Origin: an uncultured Collinsella sp.
Lineage (GTDB): Bacteria > Actinomycetota > Coriobacteriia > Coriobacteriales > Coriobacteriaceae
Direction of reading: 5' to 3'
Assembly (NCBI GenBank): GCA_902470835.1
Contig: CABRHR010000058.1
Location: 1-12,773 of the forward strand
DNA: 12,773 nt
Part shown: positions 7,064-12,773 of the stretch, one piece after another
Layout of the letters: every line of letters starts with the position of its first letter
Position numbering within the stretch: the first letter of the stretch is position 1
Position numbers and translations under genes: made by a program
The notes under the pieces: generated by a model
Told to the model about the DNA's origin: nothing
Seen by the model: the letters and a program-made list of their open reading frames with translations, nothing else
Database searches by the model: none

Positions 7064-8491
7064 ATGGCAGTAGATAACAAGCAGATTGCCACCGATGTCC
7101 TCGAGCTCGTGGGCGGTGCGGAGAATGTTTCCGTCGCCACCAACTGCATGACGCGTCTGCGTCTGACGCTCAAGGACAACAACAAGGCCGACGTGGAGAA
7201 GATCAAGAAGGTCAAGGGTGTTCTGGGTTGCCAGTTCGCCGGCAGCCAGCTCCAGGTCATCATCGGCCAGAACGTGCCCAAGGTGCTCGCCGAGTTCGTC
7301 GCCATGTCCGGCGTCAAGCAGGGTGCCGCGGTCGACGAGAACCTCGATGCTCCCAAGGAGAAGTTCGAGCTCAAGAACCTGCCGAACATCATCCTCGACT
7401 ATCTGTCGGGCTCCATGACCCAGCTGATCCCGCTGCTCATGGCCGGCGGTCTGTTCCGCACCATCGCTGCGGTCCTCGGTCCCACCATGCTCGGCGTTCT
7501 CTCTGACACCGATCCGACCTACACGTTCCTCTACACCACCCTGTACGAGGCCACGTTCACCTTTATCCCCATCTACCTGGGCTATGCCGCCGCTAAGAAG
7601 CTCGGCGCCTCCCCGGTTCTGGGCATGCTCCTCGGCGGCGCCCTCATGGCCCCGTCCGTCGTGAGTGTCGCGACCCAGGATGGCGGCGGAATCATCTCCG
7701 TCTACGGCATTCAGATCGCCGCTGCCAACTATCAGCAGTCCGTCCTGCCGATTATCCTTTCGGTGCCTGTCCTCTACTTCGTCGAGAAGTTCTTTAAGAA
7801 GGTCATGCCCGACGTGCTCTCCACGGTCTTCACGCCGTTCTGCACCATGATCGTTACCATCCCCATCGCCTTCATCGTCCTCGCCCCGCTCGGCAACGAG
7901 ATCGGCAGCCTCATCGCTAACGCCCTCTTCGGTCTCGCTGACATGGGTGGCGTCGGTATCCTGATCGTCATGGCCGTCCTCGGCGCCTTCTGGCAGCTCT
8001 TCGTGGTCTGCGGTATGCACATGCCCGTCATCCTGCTCGCTCAGGTTCAGATCATCGCTGCCGGCTACGATCCCTTCGTCTTCGTTTCCACCAACTGCGC
8101 TATGGCCGCTGTCTGGGGCTGCGCCTTCGGTGCCTTCCTCAAGATGAAGAACCCCGACGAGAAGGGTCTTGCCCTGGGCTACGTCATCTCCGCCATCGCC
8201 GGCGGCGTCACCGAGCCCGCACTCTTCGGTATCCTCATGCGCTTCCGTCGCACCATGTTCGGTATGTTCATCGGCGGTGCCATCGGCGCTGTGTTCTCCG
8301 GCCTCATGGGCGTTACCTATTACCTCGCTGGCGGTGCCTCCAACTTCCTGGTCTTCACCAACTACCTGCAGGGTGGCCAGATGAACACCGTCTGGGCTAT
8401 CGTCGGTATGGCAATCTCCTTTGTCATCGCCGCTGCCGTCGTCTTCGTCGCCGGCTTCTCCAAGGAGGAGCTCGCCGAGATGGAGGCCTAA
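7064..8491 (+). CDS. PTS system EIIBC, glucose/beta-glucoside superfamily
   Basis: A 475-residue sugar permease that imports and phosphorylates its substrate. Residues about 5-85 are the EIIB domain with the phospho-accepting C28 in the signature NCMTRLRLTLKD. Residues about 105-465 are the EIIC membrane domain with around ten hydrophobic segments and the conserved GGVTEPALFG (380-389) containing the sugar-binding Glu384. There is no EIIA domain, so phosphate must come from a separate EIIA encoded elsewhere. The domain order fits the sucrose/trehalose/beta-glucoside branch; specificity cannot be read from sequence. The ATG at 7064 has GGAGG at 7053..7057 with six-base spacing; an in-frame ATG at 7049 overlaps that ribosome site and is rejected. 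No BglG-type antiterminator or 6-phospho-glucosidase of family GH1 or GH4 is adjacent. The next gene is a DUF4038 hydrolase, which may act on the product. Confidence 0.95.
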   Translation: MAVDNKQIATDVLELVGGAENVSVATNCMTRLRLTLKDNNKADVEKIKKVKGVLGCQFAGSQLQVIIGQNVPKVLAEFVAMSGVKQGAAVDENLDAPKEKFELKNLPNIILDYLSGSMTQLIPLLMAGGLFRTIAAVLGPTMLGVLSDTDPTYTFLYTTLYEATFTFIPIYLGYAAAKKLGASPVLGMLLGGALMAPSVVSVATQDGGGIISVYGIQIAAANYQQSVLPIILSVPVLYFVEKFFKKVMPDVLSTVFTPFCTMIVTIPIAFIVLAPLGNEIGSLIANALFGLADMGGVGILIVMAVLGAFWQLFVVCGMHMPVILLAQVQIIAAGYDPFVFVSTNCAMAAVWGCAFGAFLKMKNPDEKGLALGYVISAIAGGVTEPALFGILMRFRRTMFGMFIGGAIGAVFSGLMGVTYYLAGGASNFLVFTNYLQGGQMNTVWAIVGMAISFVIAAAVVFVAGFSKEELAEMEA

Positions 8492-8533
8492 GGCCAAGCC
8501 ATTCGGTCGCATACGACCTTACCTACACGACAA

Positions 8534-8570
8534 GGCCCCGTCAGGCGCAAGCCCGGCGGGGCCCTTCTTG
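8534..8570 (+). terminator. Rho-independent-type terminator after the PTS gene
   Basis: GGCCCCG (8534..8540) pairs with CGGGGCC (8557..8563), continued by mostly paired TCAGGC/GCCCGG and closed by a GCAA tetraloop (8547..8550). The sequence after the stem is CTTCTTG, a weak T-tract. It lies 42 nt after the PTS stop, and may reduce rather than abolish readthrough into the hydrolase gene. Confidence 0.8.
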
Positions 8571-8629
8571 CAAGGTAGACTGGAGTGGGCAAGTGGTGTC
8601 CGCCCGCAGGGGTTTGTTAAACGGCGGGG

Positions 8630-8658
8630 GCTTTCGCATCAGGGGTTACCGCGAAAGC
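8630..8658 (+). repeat. 8-bp dyad upstream of the DUF4038 gene
   Basis: GCTTTCGC (8630..8637) and GCGAAAGC (8651..8658) are perfect inverted repeats with a 13-base loop, 44 nt before the DUF4038 start codon. A GTTAAAC sequence resembling the half-sites of the divergent region lies just upstream at 8616..8622. It could be an operator or leader stem allowing separate control of the hydrolase after the terminator. Confidence 0.4.
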
Positions 8659-8702
8659 TTCTGCCGGTTCGCAATTCCTTTATCGAGCGAAAGGACATGC
8701 AG

Positions 8703-10016
8703 ATGAGTTTGGGAAAACTGACCGTCAACGGTCGTCAGGACGGTTTTTTGTGCGAGGGCAAGCCGTTCTTTTGGTTTGCCGATACGTGCTGGAGTGCGTT
8801 TACCAGCATCCCCGAGGCCGACTGGGACTACTATCTGACCCGCCGCGCCGAGCAGGGCATGAACGTGCTGCAGATTAACACGCTGCCGCAGTGGGATCGC
8901 TGCTGCCCCGATCTGGGCATTTGGCCCTATGCCAGCGAGGATGGCGTGCGCTTTGATTGGTCTCAACCCAACCAGGCGTATTGGGATCGCGCCGCTGCCA
9001 TGTGCCGCGCTGCCGTCGAGCACGGCATTCGTCCGGCGCTCGTGCTCATGTGGTGCAACTACGTGCCCGGTACCTGGGGCGCTAAGATCGCCGAGCGTTG
9101 CGGTGCCGAGGTTATGCCGCGCGAGGAGGTCCGTGCCCACGTTGCCCGCGTCGTCGAGAACCTGGGCGAGTTCGATCCCGTCTATGTGGTGACGGGCGAC
9201 ACGGACTTTGCCGGTGACGAGGCGATTGCCTATTACGAGGATGCGCTCGACGAGGTTGCGAAGCGCGCGCCCGAGGCCCTGCGTACCATGCACATCAATC
9301 GCGGTAACCGCACGATTCCCGCGCAGTATTTGGACCGCCTGGACTTCTATATGTTCCAGCCCGGCCACAACTACGAAGGCCAGCCCGAGGCCTGGCACCT
9401 GCCGCAGGACTTTATCGCCAGCTATCCCAAAAAGCCGATGGTCAACTCCGAGCCCTGCTACGAGCAGATGGGTGCGTCGCGCAACGTGTACTGGCGTTTT
9501 ACCGCGCAGGACTGTCGCGCGAGCGTGTGGTCGTCGATCCTTGCCGGCGCAAGCGCGGGCGTGACCTACGGCGCCCACGGCGTTTGGAACTGGCAGACAT
9601 CGCGCAGCCAGGGTTCGGTGCTGGGCGAGGGCTTTGACATGCCGTTCCGCTGGCAGGAGTGTCTGCAGTTTGCGGGCGTGTGGGATTTTGCCGCCATCGA
9701 GCACGTGCTTGCCGGCCTGGGTGCCACGGCTAGCGACGACGCTCTCGCCGTTATCCCGGCACAGGAGCTGCTCGATGACGCGCGCGAGTCCATCCGTGTG
9801 GCGCGTATTGGCGAGCGTGTCGTCACCTATCTGCCGCGCACCACGGCACTTACGTTTAAGCTCGATAGTGCGCGCGGCTGGTCGGCGACGGCCCTCGACA
9901 TGGAGGCCAAGCGTATCGCCAAGCTGCCCGTTCGCGACAATGGCGACGGCACCGTGCGCGTGGCTCAGCATTCCTTTGAGCACGACGCCCTGGTGATCCT
10001 GACGCCCGAGCACTAA
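8703..10016 (+). CDS. DUF4038 / apiosidase-like (GH140-type) glycoside hydrolase
   Basis: A 437-residue TIM-barrel hydrolase. The opening GKPFFWFADTCWSAF (19-33) is the DUF4038 signature. The likely catalytic pair is an Asp in YVVTGDTDF (161-169; D166 or D168) and E250 in MVNSEPCYEQMG (246-257), placed at strand ends as in apiose-releasing GH140 enzymes. A beta-rich C-terminal part (about 345-437) matches the small putative collagen-binding domain that usually follows DUF4038. No signal peptide is present, whereas many family members in Bacteroidetes are exported. Two close ATGs exist (8697 and 8703). AAAGGA at 8690..8695 is only one base from the first but seven from the second, so 8703 is chosen. 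The frame is open further upstream but has no ribosome site and overlaps the PTS gene. It lies 211 nt downstream of the PTS gene, on the same strand. Cleavage of an imported, perhaps phosphorylated, glycoside is inferred. Confidence 0.9.
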   Translation: MSLGKLTVNGRQDGFLCEGKPFFWFADTCWSAFTSIPEADWDYYLTRRAEQGMNVLQINTLPQWDRCCPDLGIWPYASEDGVRFDWSQPNQAYWDRAAAMCRAAVEHGIRPALVLMWCNYVPGTWGAKIAERCGAEVMPREEVRAHVARVVENLGEFDPVYVVTGDTDFAGDEAIAYYEDALDEVAKRAPEALRTMHINRGNRTIPAQYLDRLDFYMFQPGHNYEGQPEAWHLPQDFIASYPKKPMVNSEPCYEQMGASRNVYWRFTAQDCRASVWSSILAGASAGVTYGAHGVWNWQTSRSQGSVLGEGFDMPFRWQECLQFAGVWDFAAIEHVLAGLGATASDDALAVIPAQELLDDARESIRVARIGERVVTYLPRTTALTFKLDSARGWSATALDMEAKRIAKLPVRDNGDGTVRVAQHSFEHDALVILTPEH

Positions 10017-10031
10017 CGCTCGAGCACTAAC
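10007..10031 (+). repeat. 11-base direct repeat at the DUF4038 gene end
   Basis: CGAGCACTAAC occurs at 10007..10017 (containing the last codons and TAA stop) and again at 10021..10031, offset by 14 bases. It looks like a small tandem duplication of the gene end and has no obvious function. Confidence 0.7.
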
Positions 10032-10103
10032 ACCCGAGCTTCACCCTTTGGCCCGGGTACCTCCCTCCCTTTCTCCGACACCAACAACCCAGTCCCCTTT
10101 ATA

Positions 10104-10170
10104 AGTTGCGGTGAAATACGGTTTGATTTCGGCCTTATCGGCAGTAAACAGTCCGTATTTCACCGCAACT
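10104..10170. repeat. Hairpin repeat, copy 2
   Basis: Perfect 18-base arms, AGTTGCGGTGAAATACGG (10104..10121) and its reverse complement (10153..10170), enclose a 31-base loop. The loop shares CGGCCTTA (10130..10137) and AAACA (10146..10150) with copy 1 at 3313..3381, in the same window orientation. Three inner pairs differ from copy 1 on both sides of the stem, so pairing is kept. It lies in the 264-base gap between the DUF4038 gene and the LuxR-type gene. The rest of that gap has only a weak ACCCG/CGGGT dyad (about 10032..10057) and no clear promoter. Confidence 0.88.
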
Positions 10171-10280
10171 GCTGTTGGGGCATTTGCGCCGGATGCGTAA
10201 CAGTTCGGGCATTGCGTGGATACTAAGACCCGTTCTCCATTAAAATGGTTTTCCGGACATCTAAGCGGATGGGGGTTACC

Positions 10281-11825
10281 ATGAGGGACCTGGGAGACAC
10301 AACCGCATATTTGCGCCGGGGCATACGGGAGATTCTGTGCCTGGCGCTTTTCTTTTTCACGTTTCCGGCCGCCGAGTACCTCTTTGACGTGCGCGTGGCC
10401 GAGTTTGTGCCAGCGAACGAGGTTGTTATCTACGAGAGCATCGTTGTCGGCGCGAGTGTGATCGGCTATTTTGCGCGTCCTTTCCTGTACTACCGTCGTC
10501 CCCAGGCAATCGATGCGACGAGCGATATGACGGGCGTGCTGCTGGTGTCGGCATTGCTGCTGCTGATCATGGCGGTGCAGTTCCAGGTCGTGATTGCGGG
10601 CGGTCTGGTGGCGTGCTGCGCCCTGGGCTACTGCGGATCGACCGCTCATGCCAATCTGGCGCGGCGTTTTGCGCAGACGCCTTGTCTGGCACGTGCCGTG
10701 GCGGTTTCTTATGCTGCGGGCATTTTGGTACAGGTGCTCAACCATATGGTGATGCCTGCGGGCATTCCTCAACAGTTTGTCCTTATTGCCTGTGCGATTG
10801 CGCTGGTTGGGCTGCTTCACGGTATCCGCCGAGCTAAATTACGCGATGAGTCCGCGCCCGAGTTCGAAGCCGAGATTGCCGAGCTATCGGTCGATGCGTC
10901 GGAGCATGGCGCCAAGTGGCGCGATAATCCCGAGGCAAAGGCGGCCTTCCAGGGTGCCGTAGTGCGCTTGACGGTGGCGACCGCCTGCCTCACCGGCGTA
11001 TTCGCGGCTCTCAATGCCGGTCTTACGACCTCGCATGCCGCCGGCGCTATCGATCTGGGTGACTGGCCGCGCTTGCTGCTGGTTGTGAGTGCGCTTGCTG
11101 CCGGCGCCCTGTATGACCTGCGCGGACGCTCGTATATGAATATCATCATGACGTGCGCCGCCATGCTGTCCACGCTCTCGTTCTTTGTGCTTATCACCGA
11201 TGGCAACGGCGGCAATGCGCTCGCCGCCACGATTATCTTTTACCTGGGCACGGGCTTTTTCGTGGTGTTCTTCACCGCGAAGTTCGCCGCGATTTCGATG
11301 TATGCCCGCTGGTCGTATCTGTGGCCGTGCATGGGCCGCGTCATCAACAACATTTGCTCAATGCTTGTGACGGCTCCGGCGGTGGCGATCATCTCGAGCC
11401 AAAACGTGCTGATGGCGGTGGGTGTCGTACTCGTGCTGTTTGTCGGCATTGCGATCTCGCTGTTGGGGCAGTTTGGACAAGGCGTTGAGGACGAAGCGGG
11501 TCACAGGGGGCTGGCGTTTGCCACCGACGATCTTGGCGTGAGCCGTGCGCCCGATCAGGTCGACACGGTGTCCCTGGAGACACCGGAGCTTTCGTTTGAC
11601 GATCGACTCGACGGTTTTGTAGCCGCCTTTGGACTTACCAAGCGCGAGCGCGATGTACTGGAGGCGCTGGTCGTATCGGACGACAGCGTGCAGGACGTTG
11701 CGGCAGCGCTCTTCCTTTCGCGTTCTACGCTCTACCGCCATATCGCCTCGATCAACAAAAAGACCGGTGCCGCCTCGCGCGTGGCCCTCATCAATTTCTT
11801 CTGGTCCTGGACGCCCCAAGACTAG
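10281..11825 (+). CDS. Membrane-embedded LuxR-type transcriptional regulator
   Basis: A 514-residue protein with about twelve hydrophobic helices between residues 15 and 396 (for example 15-35, 83-103, 263-280, 313-334, 376-396), split by a charged loop near 182-222. A charged linker (about 398-440) follows, then a LuxR/GerE helix-turn-helix at 451-507: LTKRERDVLEAL, DVAAALFLSRSTLYRHIASI. This is an MFS-like membrane sensor fused to a DNA-binding domain, a layout common in Coriobacteriia (Eggerthella, Collinsella). The membrane part presumably senses a ligand or membrane state while the C-terminus binds DNA from the cytoplasmic face. The ATG at 10281 has GGGGG five bases ahead. Upstream ATGs at 10245 and 10269 lack ribosome sites. 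It follows the DUF4038 gene by 264 nt, with hairpin copy 2 between, and ends in a strong terminator, so it is probably its own transcript. Target genes unknown; the sugar locus is one candidate. Confidence 0.92.
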   Translation: MRDLGDTTAYLRRGIREILCLALFFFTFPAAEYLFDVRVAEFVPANEVVIYESIVVGASVIGYFARPFLYYRRPQAIDATSDMTGVLLVSALLLLIMAVQFQVVIAGGLVACCALGYCGSTAHANLARRFAQTPCLARAVAVSYAAGILVQVLNHMVMPAGIPQQFVLIACAIALVGLLHGIRRAKLRDESAPEFEAEIAELSVDASEHGAKWRDNPEAKAAFQGAVVRLTVATACLTGVFAALNAGLTTSHAAGAIDLGDWPRLLLVVSALAAGALYDLRGRSYMNIIMTCAAMLSTLSFFVLITDGNGGNALAATIIFYLGTGFFVVFFTAKFAAISMYARWSYLWPCMGRVINNICSMLVTAPAVAIISSQNVLMAVGVVLVLFVGIAISLLGQFGQGVEDEAGHRGLAFATDDLGVSRAPDQVDTVSLETPELSFDDRLDGFVAAFGLTKRERDVLEALVVSDDSVQDVAAALFLSRSTLYRHIASINKKTGAASRVALINFFWSWTPQD

Positions 11826-11827
11826 CC

Positions 11828-11868
11828 AAAACCACCACGAAGGGGACAGGCACCTTTGTGGTGGTTTT
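11828..11868. terminator. Strong bidirectional terminator after the LuxR-type gene
   Basis: AAAACCACCAC (11828..11838) pairs with GTGGTGGTTTT (11858..11868), extended inward by GAA/TTT. The loop is GGGGACAGGCACC (11842..11854). A-tract and T-tract on the two sides let it work in both directions. It starts two bases after the TAG stop. Confidence 0.9.
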
Positions 11869-11970
11869 ACCTGCAAAAATATGAATATGAGACATTTGTC
11901 ACCTGCCGTTTTGGCGCTCAAAGGCATATGAATGTGATGTTGAGCGGAGCAGAACGGAAGGGGTGGGCCT

Positions 11971-12423
11971 ATGGCGTCTCGTGGTTGCTCGTCTAATAAA
12001 ATTGCGGGCGCGCTTATCGCCGTGGTGGTCCTTGCTGCGGCGGTGACGCTTGTGCGGGCATACGGCTTTGGTGCCCGCGCCATTCAGGGACAGACCGCCG
12101 CGCAAGCGTTGCTGAACGATTGTGCTGCCGATCCGGTGGCAGTCAAGCTTATCGAGGACGGCGAGGCGCGGACGATCTATGAGACCGACGATGCCGAGCT
12201 GGTCGCATCGACTTTTGCCGCGCTCGACGATTGCACCGTGGGAGGTGCGGTGGATGAGCGGATGAGCGATGCCGGTCGCACGCTCGTCTTTGTCTATGAA
12301 GACGGCTCGGAGCAATCGGTGGAGTTCGAGGGCGGGAATATCGTGCTCGACAAGACGGCATATCGCCTTGACGGTGCCGATGAACTGTGGCGACAGCTAG
12401 CCGCCATCAAGAACAGCCAATGA
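11971..12423 (+). CDS. Small membrane-anchored protein, unknown function
   Basis: A 150-residue protein. Residues 11-29 form a single hydrophobic helix preceded by a short basic N-terminus (MASRGCSSNK), so most of the chain (about 35-150) probably lies outside the membrane. C6 is too far upstream of the helix to be a lipobox. The soluble part has C51 and C87, which could form a disulfide, and alternating strand-like patterns such as RTLVFVYEDGSEQSVEFEGG (102-121). No known domain was recognised. The ATG follows AAGGGG (11958..11963) at seven-base spacing. Its stop is 17 nt before the next gene, a zinc-ribbon protein, so the two are probably co-transcribed. The gene sits after the strong terminator at 11828..11868; the 102-base gap holds near-repeats of ATATGAAT but no clear promoter. 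Confidence 0.8.
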   Translation: MASRGCSSNKIAGALIAVVVLAAAVTLVRAYGFGARAIQGQTAAQALLNDCAADPVAVKLIEDGEARTIYETDDAELVASTFAALDDCTVGGAVDERMSDAGRTLVFVYEDGSEQSVEFEGGNIVLDKTAYRLDGADELWRQLAAIKNSQ

Positions 12424-12440
12424 AATGAGGGGTGTACGGG

Positions 12441-12740
12441 ATGAGTGATTTGAGATTCTGCCCGGCGTGCGGGATGCAGCTGCCGCGGGTCGCCGGCGTG
12501 CCGGTGCGATTTTGCCCGGGCTGCGGTGTTCGGCTTGAGAGCGTTGAGGATGACCCGGGTGTCGTGGAACACGCAAATGGGGCGGCTGCCGATGATGGCG
12601 CGGGCGAAGGTTGTGAGCCGAGCGCGAACGCGCCGGTCGATGTGCCGATGCAGGATGCCGACGCCGCGTCGCCGGTCCGCGACGTGGCCGCAGCGGATGC
12701 TCCCCGCGTCGGCGACCTTGAGCTCCACACCGCATGCGAT
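12441..12740 (+). CDS. Zinc-ribbon protein, 3' end missing
   Basis: The first 100 codons of an open frame that runs into the adapter at 12741. Residues C7-PA-C10 and C25-PG-C28, each followed by Gly, form one short zinc ribbon (RFCPACG, RFCPGCG). From about 33 to 100 the chain is acidic and rich in Ala, Asp, Val and Pro, typical of a disordered linker between an N-terminal ribbon and a downstream membrane or partner domain. The ATG has GAGGGG (12427..12432) eight bases ahead and begins 17 nt after the preceding stop. The C-terminal domain, and so the function, is lost. Any residues read beyond 12740 (LSLIHISEPTR) come from the adapter. Confidence 0.8.
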
Positions 12741-12773
12741 CTGTCTCTTATACACATCTCCGAGCCCACGAGA
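12741..12773 (-). other. Nextera read-2 adapter (artefact)
   Basis: CTGTCTCTTATACACATCT (12741..12759) is the reverse complement of the Tn5 mosaic end, and CCGAGCCCACGAGA (12760..12773) is the reverse complement of the read-2 primer tail. Genomic sequence ends at 12740. On the minus strand the adapter supplies false protein starts (MGSEMCIRDR). Confidence 0.99.

Noticed and set aside
7019..8512. 497-codon minus-strand open frame
   Set aside because: Very Asp/Glu/Gly/His-rich composition, typical of the antisense of a hydrophobic membrane protein; the PTS gene on the plus strand is certain.
8646..10013. 455-codon minus-strand open frame
   Set aside because: Antisense to the DUF4038 hydrolase; no recognisable motif or supporting ribosome site.
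3313..10170. CRISPR array or composite transposon bounded by the two hairpin repeats
   Set aside because: Only two copies nearly 7 kb apart, in direct orientation, with different inner stems and no transposase or cas gene between them.
10212..10246. Promoter TTGCGT to TAAAAT ahead of the LuxR-type gene
   Set aside because: The spacing is 23 bases, too long for a standard promoter, and no better pair was found.
48..12740. tRNA, rRNA or phage and integrase genes
   Set aside because: Read through both strands of the intergenic spaces without finding tRNA-like arms, rRNA sequence, integrase or structural phage genes; the virion-core label for SPFH proteins is a database name, not evidence of a phage.

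Overview
The window reads as 12,693 bases of a GC-rich actinobacterial genome (48..12740), with Illumina Nextera adapter sequence still attached at both ends (1..47 and 12741..12773). Several features suggest a Coriobacteriia gut organism, most like Collinsella. These are the GC-rich protein-coding style, a membrane-embedded LuxR-type regulator of the kind common in that class, a PTS sugar transporter, and AT-rich intergenic DNA with hairpin repeats. This assignment is inferred from gene style; no rRNA or other marker gene is present.

Layout. Everything left of about 6573 is on the minus strand and everything right of about 7064 is on the plus strand, so the window diverges from a 490-base regulatory region. 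(a) 48..3183, minus: three genes in order DUF4428-like zinc protein, membrane-anchored zinc-ribbon protein, SPFH-domain protein cut by the contig end. They resemble the membrane-associated SPFH/zinc-ribbon stress modules typified by Bacillus YdjG/YdjI. (b) 3459..6573, minus: an alpha/beta-hydrolase esterase followed by a nucleoside-hydrolase-like (DUF1593) protein, separated by a 125-base nested inverted repeat. (c) 6574..7063: AT-rich divergent control region with several TAAAC/GTTTA dyads. (d) 7064..10016, plus: a PTS EIIBC permease, a strong terminator, then a cytoplasmic DUF4038 (apiosidase/GH140-like) glycoside hydrolase. (e) 10281..11825, plus: a roughly 12-helix membrane protein with a C-terminal LuxR helix-turn-helix, closed by a strong terminator. 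(f) 11971..12740, plus: a small membrane-anchored protein of unknown function and the start of a zinc-ribbon protein cut by the contig end.

How it fits together. Regions b to d look like a locus for a decorated glycoside. The PTS would import and phosphorylate the sugar, the cytoplasmic DUF4038 enzyme would cleave a glycosidic bond, and the esterase and nucleoside-hydrolase-like proteins, divergently transcribed from the same control region, could remove acyl groups and cleave an N- or O-glycosidic bond. None of the four proteins shows a signal peptide. The substrate is not identifiable from sequence, and the LuxR protein may or may not belong to the system.

The most unusual non-coding content is two families of structured repeats. 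One is a hairpin of about 70 bases present twice (3313..3381 and 10104..10170), with three compensated base-pair changes between copies. The other is the single 125-base nested inverted repeat with perfect 27-base arms (5100..5224).
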